Of a stretch of DNA of 64,000 nt, positions 56,389 to 64,000 are shown piece by piece. Both the position numbers and the translations under genes were made by a program. The DNA is from Gautieria morchelliformis (Eukaryota > Basidiomycota > Agaricomycetes > Gomphales > Gomphaceae), in contig WHVA01000008.1 of NCBI GenBank assembly GCA_015179125.1, positions 1 to 64,000 of the forward strand, in the 5' to 3' direction. How positions within the stretch are numbered: the stretch's first letter is position 1; every line of letters begins with the position of its first letter. The notes under the pieces were generated by a model. It was not told the origin of the DNA. It did not search any database and saw nothing but the letters and a program-made list of their open reading frames with translations.

Positions 56389-58319
56389 TCTGGAATCGAT
56401 AGTGCACTCGACGGCCAAGTCAGTGGATGCAAAGCCCTTGGAAAGAAAAGAAAATTCGAAGGCAGACGTTGGTACTTATAAGTACGAGGCCACTGGCTGC
56501 GGAACTCATATTCAGGAATGCGGAATATCAGAACGTCTATATGCACGGAATCATTCGACAACACCACTTTTGAATACAGAGAAGACGCCAGATTCATTAA
56601 AAGAGAACTTCAGATCGGCATTCTAGGGTCCATTGCGACCGGTTAAAAGCGCACTGTAGTGCGGCTGGAGAGTTCTATTTGATCGAAGGCTTGGTCTTCA
56701 GATTTTGTCGCTGCCGCAAGCACGCCACGACGGAACTCCGCGCGTTATACGATAAGCACGATGCACGGCAAGAACAATTCAGGATATCCAGTAATTTGGG
56801 AGTCGGCGGTAGATCTATGTATAGAGGCAGGTAAAGTTGAGAGGGTACGTGGGAGGTAAAGTAAATATGACATATATTGGCCAAATACCAATTCCTCACT
56901 ATCATTTAGAATTGCACCAAGGTATAGGCTGGGCCCAGGAAGGCCTCCCTACAACTTGAAGGGCATCGTCTAGCTCGCTTCAACTCCCCCAGTTTGTAGG
57001 CTTGCCTGATAGCGTATTATAATGGAATGACCCGTCATCATCAGCCCAGTTTCTGTCTTAAAGTGGTATGAGTAAATTTGGCTTCCCCCGTTATTCGGTG
57101 GAAATACAAAACCATGACGTCATTCCATTGAGCCCGCTTGCGTCTCCCCGTCCAGATCGTCGGTGGCCCTCCTCGCTTGTCGTATACAGAGTGGGACTGT
57201 GGGGCTGCCAGTGGCCAATATATCAATACTAACTCTTGAAGTAAGTATAGATTCCTTGGATTGGCGAGCCTAGTCAGCTCAAGTCCGCTCATTACCTCCA
57301 GTCGAATTTCTCTGAAAGAGAAAGAGAAGTACTACATAGCCTTAGTCCTATCTATCAAATTGGCTATTCGGCCTTATGTAAGCCGCATCAGTTCACACTG
57401 CTCTGGCCGTTCGAGTTCTCTCCTCGAGGCTCGCATACTGGACATCTTCCGAGTCTGTGCAGTAGCGGCTCCGATAGCTGTACTGGCACTGCCGTAAACT
57501 GCTTCTGTCAACATATTTTCGGGCTAGTCCGGGCATGGTGACGGGACACCGCTGGGAATCACATATTCACATGATATGACGACATATGCCATCTACACTA
57601 CACTGGCGGAGTACCTTTGTAAAGTTATCGGCGAAGACGACTGACGGTACGCGGTACGGTCGATATGCCTTACTAGAACTTCTTTGAGATACAGCTCAAG
57701 CGCTGTCTGCTTGACGTTGTTCAATGGCATTACCGATGAGCTTTGTCTTCGACTATAAAGGCGAAGGTCCCCATTACCTTTAAGTATATCGTCCACTGGT
57801 TGTGCCATCCAAGCCAATATGGCTGCTAGTCGCGGTAAAAATTTTGTGCCAGGATTATTGTTGTGCCAGGATTATTGTAAACCGTCTGCCTTCGTGCGTT
57901 CTCCACCCTACGCAACATCCTCCTCCCTGATAGACATCAACAGCATAGGATTGCCTCGTTATCCGCATTACAACATACAATTTGACACAAAAGCATTACG
58001 GTTTTCAGCAGTACACTTGCATGAGTTGCACACTTGATATTTGTCGATGCGTCGCAGTTTCTTTAAGTCCTCCTTACATCGGAGAGGCCGAAAGGGTGGC
58101 GTGCTAAGCACTGACTCGAAGTTAAGGCTATTTCATAGCACAAGTTTGGTCGGCAATTGGCTCCATATATATATGATAGAGGGGCCAGTGTGTTATCTGT
58201 TGTCAGCTACACCAGTGACTACCTTTCTGTCCTTGCCCGTTGTTGTTCACGTCCACTCGTGATGCATGAGCATTTACGTATATTCTCAGAGTCTGTGATT
58301 CAACATCAGGAAAGCAAGT
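56389..58319. other. Nearly 2 kb with no recognised gene
   Basis: Short frames on both strands. A 17-bp direct repeat (TTGTGCCAGGATTATTG) lies at about 57844-57878. Confidence 0.45.
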
Positions 58320-61025
58320 GAAGATGATTCTAGCATCATCTACGTCGTGACCGTAACAAATTGTCAAAGCAAATTGAAAGAAAAACTACAGGGACTCTTT
58401 GTTTCTTGCTTAATATCCAATGCGCTATCTCCGGAGACCAGGCTCCCGTCATCGAAGACCTCTCCATGCGCATTGGATGCTCTTAGTGTAATGGCGACCT
58501 TCTGCGCCGGAACATCAAAGTATCAAGGTTGAACCATCTCCTCCAAAACATCAAGGCATCAAGAAATTCCTGATATAGCCGTTCCAGCTATGGAATTACT
58601 ATAACAACAATGCTCACCTTGCTAGTGCCAAAGATAAGAAAGGCAACGAGAGGGGCTATGACAGTTGGAGCTCGTGAGTACTCTATAGTACAGTCGCTAA
58701 GCGCGACGAGGGCCAAACGCACTTCCGGCTTGGAGCATGTCGACCCACACAGGAATGGTAGAAGCTATGATATTTGGAGCTCGTGAGTACGAACAGTCGC
58801 TATAGGGCTATGAGGGCCACAACGCACTTGCGGCCTCCAAGACGACGCCCTCCCCAGGGATAGAAATGCCAACTACATGAAGGCCACCGGGGCCACTAAG
58901 GGCAGGGATTCCCTGAGTGTTAAGCATGGTTGCCACATAGGCTCTTTCATGGTGGCAAGTCCGTACGTATCCGAGCGGATATCAATGCAAATGATCAGAC
59001 ACGGGATACAAAGACAGCATATGGGGAAAGGGAACATACACAGCGACCACAAGGCGATATGCGCAAAAGATGATGACACGAAAGGCAACAGAGAGCGGTA
59101 CTCCAAGTTACTTCCCTCCAGCCCGTTGAGAAAACCGTCAACGACGGTACAGAATGTGGATTATGTATGCTTTGAAACAAATTAGGGAAGCAACACAGTG
59201 AGGGTCAACTTACCATCAAATATGAGAGTGACGATCAAGATGGAAAGCAATACGGTGTACTGGGAGATAAGGCCGCGGAGGTCGTAGTCGGTTTGCAAAG
59301 CCTAGATGAAGGCATGGAAAGTGCTCACAAGATGTTATTATTAAATAATATACAATAAAAACTCATTTGATGGGTAGTTAATCTTCCAAGTCCAAACTGG
59401 AAATAGATTCAAAATCAGAGGCGGCTTAGCCGTAGAAGCAATGAGGTCTGACGAGGATAACGCTAGCGTCAAGAGCCGGCAACGAGAACACGTACCAGTA
59501 GAGCCACGTAGGGCGCTGCTGGAAGCTGTTGTAGTGAAGAAAGGGTTCATAAATACTAATGACAGGTGATGACAGATGAGATCTACCGTAGCTTTCGTCC
59601 ATCGAATTTGTCTGGGACCACGAGGTCCATGAATAGCAGCTCTGAAATCAAATCAAAGCTATGTGTGTCTGAATTGTGTACTCGTCATGACGATAGAAGA
59701 ACACAGCTACCTGAACAATAAATGCACACATGGCTGTATCAGTCATCGCCTGAGCTCCTGAGACAAGCGCTGCCTGGTTCAAGCACTCCTGGTCGGAGCG
59801 GATGAATGGAAGAGGGAGTCCAAAAATTGAACTTGCTGGTCCCAAACGGTATAGTATGCCGTCTCCTGTAGTGAAGTGCTGTGACCGGAGATAAGACAAG
59901 GATTTGACTCACCCGACAGAGAAGGTTATGCTGGAAAATGTCCACGTGAAGCAAAAATTAAGAAATGTCAGATCCCGTTGGGCCGTTTTCGAAAAGATAG
60001 AGAAAAGGAGGAGGATGGGAAGTCCAATGTGACCGCCAATTATTTGTAGCGCACGGTATATTGCCTGCTGTTACCTCAGCTCTGCAAAATATCCGGACTA
60101 AGCAGGCGAAGAGGCAGCAAGGATATTAATGAGTGTCGCAAACGTTCATCTAGTCGAATCATACCGTCCATGAGAGCCGAGGCATTCGGTGTGAGCAGGA
60201 GTTGCACGTTTTCAACACTGTGGCCATAAAAATGGCACAAGGCTATTTGGACTAGTACAGCCAAATGTCAGATGCTTCTGCAGTGGTAAAGCCAACTGAC
60301 AAGGTTACGGTTTATGTGATACTGTGTTGATGCCTGCCAGTAGTCAGATTCATAAGGTCTCAAGCACAAGCCCGCAATCGCAATATCCAGGGTTCCGTTG
60401 TTTGAGCAGCAGCCACGGCCCACTAGTAAACAGTCCCAGTCCTGTTGTATAGTGATAGGATCCGGCAGACTGATATCGCCATTCTGCAGACTGGGACACT
60501 TCGCCAGTGCTAGCTCCTATTTTCAGTTGAACTTCCATAGTGACTGAACAGTTCACTTGTATCTCCATTGTCCCACTGGGAAGAGCGGCCGACAATTGAA
60601 GGGTGGCAAGAGGGGCCGGCAATCCGGACATGGCCCCCAATGGGACTGAAAGACATAAGTTCTCCGGGCAAGATCCAATAGTATGCTCACTGCTTGAACA
60701 TGTAGCAGCAGAGATGAAGAGTAGACTCAGAGAAATCCCAAGCATCGTCACGAGTACAGAGAAAAATTCCAAGTAACAGAATCAGTGATTGACTTATAAG
60801 AGTGGGTCCACGAACCCCAAGAAGTCCATCAAAATTACCCCGCTGGCCGCGGCAAGGGCAGGCGAGGCTGAGGAGGAACTGAGGGCCTACAGTACATAGT
60901 CGGAGGAACTCGTAGTAAACATACATTATGCTCGCGTCCATACAGATCCACACTCGGTGCCGGCACTGGGCAGCGGCGGTGCCACCTCGCGTGGTATCGA
61001 TATTGTCTCTCGACGTTAGTAGTAT
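58320..61025 (-). pseudogene. Multi-pass membrane protein family, copy C
   Basis: Inverted relative to copy B and similar over about 2.5 kb, including the tandem-duplicated tail (58660-58830) and the upstream segment (60845-61025). The start is ATG 60748 (MLGISLSLLFISAATCSSS). Membrane exons include QIALCHFYGHS, LNQAALVSGAQAMTDTAMC and, near 59060, VAFRVIIFCAYRLVVAVY. At about 59856 the acceptor AG present in copies A and B is changed (GGCAT in place of GGCAG), which should block splicing there. I therefore call it a pseudogene. Function of the family unknown. Confidence 0.6.
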
Positions 61026-61715
61026 CTTGTGGCCCGCCTCTCTAAGGTATGTCTTCATTGAATTCTTGTTGTCCTTGTACTTCTTCGCTGACTTTCTCCA
61101 TTGTATCTTTGATTTGTGTCGTGCTGTCTCCGTGTTATACGTGTTCAGTGACTGCCGTGACCCGTCCTTGCCGGCCTCCTTCATCTGTACTTCCGCATGC
61201 CGTCCTCCTTATGATATGCTTACGTCGCTTCTTCTACATCGCAATCCGTTGTTCTTGATATCTGTTATTTTATTGTACAAACACACGTTTGACTTGATGA
61301 TGGTGGGATTGCCAGGCCCTATGAAGAATGTGTCCCCTGCAACGGAGTCGGGGACTGGCGCATAAGCGCCGCTACAGGATATGGATATTGTCCTGTCGAC
61401 GTTAGGACCTGCTGCGGACAGAACACGCGTTCTGGGGTGGAGTCGATCGACGTCCGTCACGGTCTACAGGATCTTGTTGTCATAGTATATTATCACAAGA
61501 TAGAGTCAGCAGCTCATGGGGCGTGATCATAATATAATTTCAGCTGGTCGCATCGCAAATTTGTTTTCTGCGCAAGGTACCATATGCATGAGGATAGACG
61601 TCATATAGGTCGAATGCGAGGATGACTAATACTGATGGCCCGATCGATGACGTCAATCGCGCGACGAACGCTCCACGCACATATCGCGCGACGTCATGCA
61701 GGCACCCTCCCTCCC
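61026..61715. other. Stretch without a recognised gene
   Basis: A second copy of the short piece GATATTGTCCTGTCGACGTT lies at about 61384, also found at 13555 and, inverted, near 35600. Confidence 0.45.
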
Positions 61716-61724
61716 TCTATAAAA
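61716..61724 (+). promoter_or_regulatory. TATA box of the small membrane-peptide gene
   Basis: CTATAAAAC lies about 40 bp before the ATG at 61760. Confidence 0.7.
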
Positions 61725-61759
61725 CCAGCAGTACACACCAGCATTCACAACACTCACCA

Positions 61760-62073
61760 TGGGCAGCATCTTCTCCGCAATAGGGCGTGGTACGTCTCCA
61801 TCTTTGGTGCCCTGTTAGACTTTAGTTCTCACATCCTGCAGGCATTAATGCCATCATATCAGCCATCGCAAACGTTATCATGACCATCGTGTCTGCAATC
61901 ACAGGCGTGCGCACTTCCTTCCTGTCTTTCCAATCTCAGCACTCCTAGCTCATTCATGGATACAGATTATTGTAACCATATTTGACCTGATTGAGGATAT
62001 TCTCTGCTGTCGCTGCGGCTCTCGGCGCCGTTCAGGCTTTTCGCGTCGACGCCGTGGCATCTCAACATATTAA
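61760..62073 (+). CDS. Small hydrophobic membrane protein, 67 residues
   Basis: Three short exons separated by two small GT-AG introns (from 61791 and from about 61906). The spliced protein starts MGSIFSAIGRGINAIISAIA, continues with a hydrophobic segment (NVIMTIVSAITGIIVTIFDL), then a cysteine pair and basic tail (ILCCRCGSRRRSGFSRRRRG) and stops at 62071-62073. Similar very short proteins, rich in Ile/Ala and ending CCRC plus arginines, recur in mushroom genomes; their role is unknown. A TATA box and a good start context (CACCATGGG) support expression. It is easily missed because no exon is longer than about 110 bp. Confidence 0.75.
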
Positions 62074-62483
62074 CTTGCCCTCAAGCTAAAGCTCAGCGCT
62101 CAGCGTTGAGCGTTCAACGTTCAGATTCGGGAGGTTCCGTACATAAGCATGAATTCGAAGAGGGCAGGCGGACATTTTGGCTGGTGGAGATTTGATTTGA
62201 GACCGGATAGGACAAGGTCCTCAGGATACTGTGTAGCACCATTACTAACTATATATGCACCAACTCGGAATAGGGATACCTTATGATTCATCGTCGTTTT
62301 AGAATATGGACGCGGTCCCGCGGCAGTTCGTCATCCGAGCACAATCCAAAAAAGGACAACTCCTACGTTATAGGTTTTTCCGGATGGCTACATGTCGACA
62401 CCATGTTTCACCACGCCGGCTATAAGTAATTATTTTCAAACCATCCTAATATTTCGTTTGCAGCTGCCTGCTCTGAGCTCAAC
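62074..62483. other. Intergenic
   Basis: Spacer between two plus-strand genes. No gene seen. Confidence 0.5.
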
Positions 62484-63449
62484 ATGTATACATGGCTAGT
62501 GACAGGGTATGCCTCTTTATCCGTGTTTTACATGACATCATCTACAGCGTGGTCACGGTGGCATCCCGCCCTGCAGGACATCCCGCGGCATGGGTCTAGA
62601 GCTCGCCCGCCAGATCGTTGCTGGTGGCGACATGGTTTTCGCGACCGCCCGCTCACCCAGTGCTGCCCCCGCTCTACATAAACTCGCCTCAGATTCCCCA
62701 CCAGGCCACGTGCACATTATACAGCTCGATGTCGAGGATCCCGACGCATCCAGGCGGCGGTACGATCTGTGGACGCCCTTCTTCTGAATCGAGGACTGGA
62801 CTACCTCGTCAATAATGCCGCACGAGTGCGTACCCTGTCTGCATGTCAAAATATGAGGTGGGTTGGTTAATATTGGGTGGGTAGTCCGGGATGGATTTCC
62901 CGTCAACCATGGACCCTACCACGTTTCTCGACACCATGAAAGCGAACGTGGTGGGCCCCGCACTCGTATTTCAGGCCTTCCTCCCCGCGCTCGAGCGCAG
63001 CACACGCCCCGAAGGGCCTGTCGTACTTAATACCAGCAGCAGCCTTGGGAGTATTGGGATCGACTATGGCGCAAAGGTCACGAGCTACTCAATCTCCAAG
63101 ACTGCGCTGAATATGCTTGTACGTGACCGTCCCTCGAGTGTCAGAGTCAGTTGAAACTCTACCTTCCCCACCTGGCATATATAGACGTATAAGCAATCGA
63201 AGGAAAAGCCGAATATAATATTCTTCGTAATGGACCCTGGCTGGGTCAAGACAGGTTCGGGTTTTCGCAACGCCAGTATGACATGCTGAGCATTAGTCTG
63301 AACATGATCACTGTGTAGATATGGGCGGGGAAGGCGCAGAGCTCGAGATTCCGTTCACCGTGGAACAACAGTACAAGCAGATTACGGGGGCGACGCGTAA
63401 AGACAGTGGGACCTTTAAGCGGTACAACGGAGAGATCCTCCCGTGGTAG
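62484..63449 (+). CDS. Short-chain dehydrogenase/reductase (SDR)
   Basis: Five exons: 62484-62506, 62577-62825, 62885-63118, 63185-63254, 63319-63449. The NAD(P)-binding motif TGTSRGMG is split by intron 1; then QLDVED, LDYLVNNAA, VLNTSSSLGSIG with the catalytic Ser, and YSISK with the catalytic Tyr and Lys. The end (DPGWVKTDMGG and FKRYNGEILPW) is typical of classical C-factor-like fungal SDRs of about 250 residues. They reduce carbonyl groups with NAD(P)H; the substrate is unknown. A one-base gap at about 62748 (in DPDA/IQAAV) breaks a frame that is otherwise intact. Confidence 0.85.
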
Positions 63450-64000
63450 GATCGGTATTGCGAACATGTAGGTTGTTTATCTGCGTCATTACTTTTAGAG
63501 CTCGGAATCTTGAGTTGCCAACGATGTATGTATGCTATGTAAAATCACGGCGAAGTGTCAATGACTATACGTGAGGCGCAAAGTTTTCATATAATAGCCA
63601 CGAGTTTACGGCAAGCATCAATGGTCATTGCATTGTGGCTGGGCCGCCATAAGTTCTACGACACTGTCGTGGCCACGATCTTGAAGATACAAGTGTTCTG
63701 AACTGATATAACCGGTGGTGACACTTCTTGGTAGTAAGAGGCCTTTATGTAGGCCAGGCTGTAATTAAAGCGGGAGACGGTGAGTAGGTGAGCAACTACC
63801 TAGGTAATCAAACAATGCATCAAGGCAGAGGACTTCGCTCCAAATATGTCGAGTACCAGGAATCAGAGTAGTTGATGGAGGCCCCAGCCGCAGTGTCAGT
63901 TTGAATGGGTCTAGATTCGAATCCGTCGACAGGCTTTTAGCCGAGTACCAGTAACACTCTGGATCGACCGCGTTACAGTTCGAAGAAAGAAAGCATTCAT
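63450..64000. other. Right end, no gene recognised
   Basis: Nothing supported in the last 550 bases. Confidence 0.5.

Noticed and set aside
55885..56626. Plus-strand frames opposite the CPL1/PriA-like gene
   Set aside because: Antisense shadows of a well-supported, cysteine-rich minus-strand gene.

Overview
The window looks like nuclear DNA of a mushroom-forming basidiomycete (Agaricomycetes). Genes are cut by many 45-60 bp GT-AG introns. The families are typical of that group: fungal alpha-kinase, CPL1/PriA-like secreted protein, a two-part F-box-like family, a DUF2470 membrane protein, a Whi2-like BTB protein and a very small hydrophobic membrane protein. The mobile DNA (Helitron, Ty3/gypsy, Ty1/copia, integrase-core proteins) also fits. 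No prokaryotic features, rRNA, tRNA or CRISPR array were found.

Left part, 1-40 kb, is repeat-rich. Two alpha-kinase 5' ends lie head to head as a perfect 421-bp inverted repeat (1-421 and 2523-2943); the right one is a complete multi-exon gene (2527-4959). Between them is a truncated copy of a multi-pass membrane protein family with two more copies at 35.5-38.3 kb and 58.3-61.0 kb. An integrase-core gene (5148-6758) is followed by a full-length Helitron with both ends resolved (6874-13318), whose Rep-helicase frame is broken by five one-base gaps. Then come RPB9-like and TFIIS-like zinc-ribbon fragments, part of which is copied in inverted orientation at 30.1-31.6 kb; gypsy gag, protease and an inverted RT fragment (16.9-20.1 kb); a 4-kb segment bounded by ~280-bp inverted repeats (20070-24044); a copia element with LTRs and a GCTAA target duplication (24272-29123); a 9-bp minisatellite (29.25-30.09 kb); truncated pieces of two different sugar kinases (33.2-34.3 kb); and a 16-bp minisatellite (34361-34857).

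Right part, 40-64 kb, is mostly single-copy and gene-dense. It holds a DUF2470 membrane protein, an F-box-like pseudogene, a divergent mitochondrial-carrier-like protein, a Ser/Pro-rich unknown, DPH3 divergent from a Whi2-like gene across a ~156-bp promoter, a secreted unknown, a CPL1/PriA-like protein, copy C of the membrane family, a 67-residue membrane peptide gene, and a short-chain dehydrogenase. I see no shared pathway among these genes; the layout is ordinary housekeeping next to a mobile-element compartment.

No clearly new system stands out. The most unusual items are the head-to-head alpha-kinase pair, the adjacent RPB9/TFIIS zinc ribbons with a mobile partial copy, the ~4-kb inverted-repeat-bounded segment carrying unknown genes, and the minisatellite whose second block is the first with its CpG changed to CpA. 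Several one-base gaps in otherwise well-conserved genes raise the possibility of consensus errors in short homopolymers. All gene models are hand-spliced from the sequence; exon ends may be off by a base or two and no search was run.
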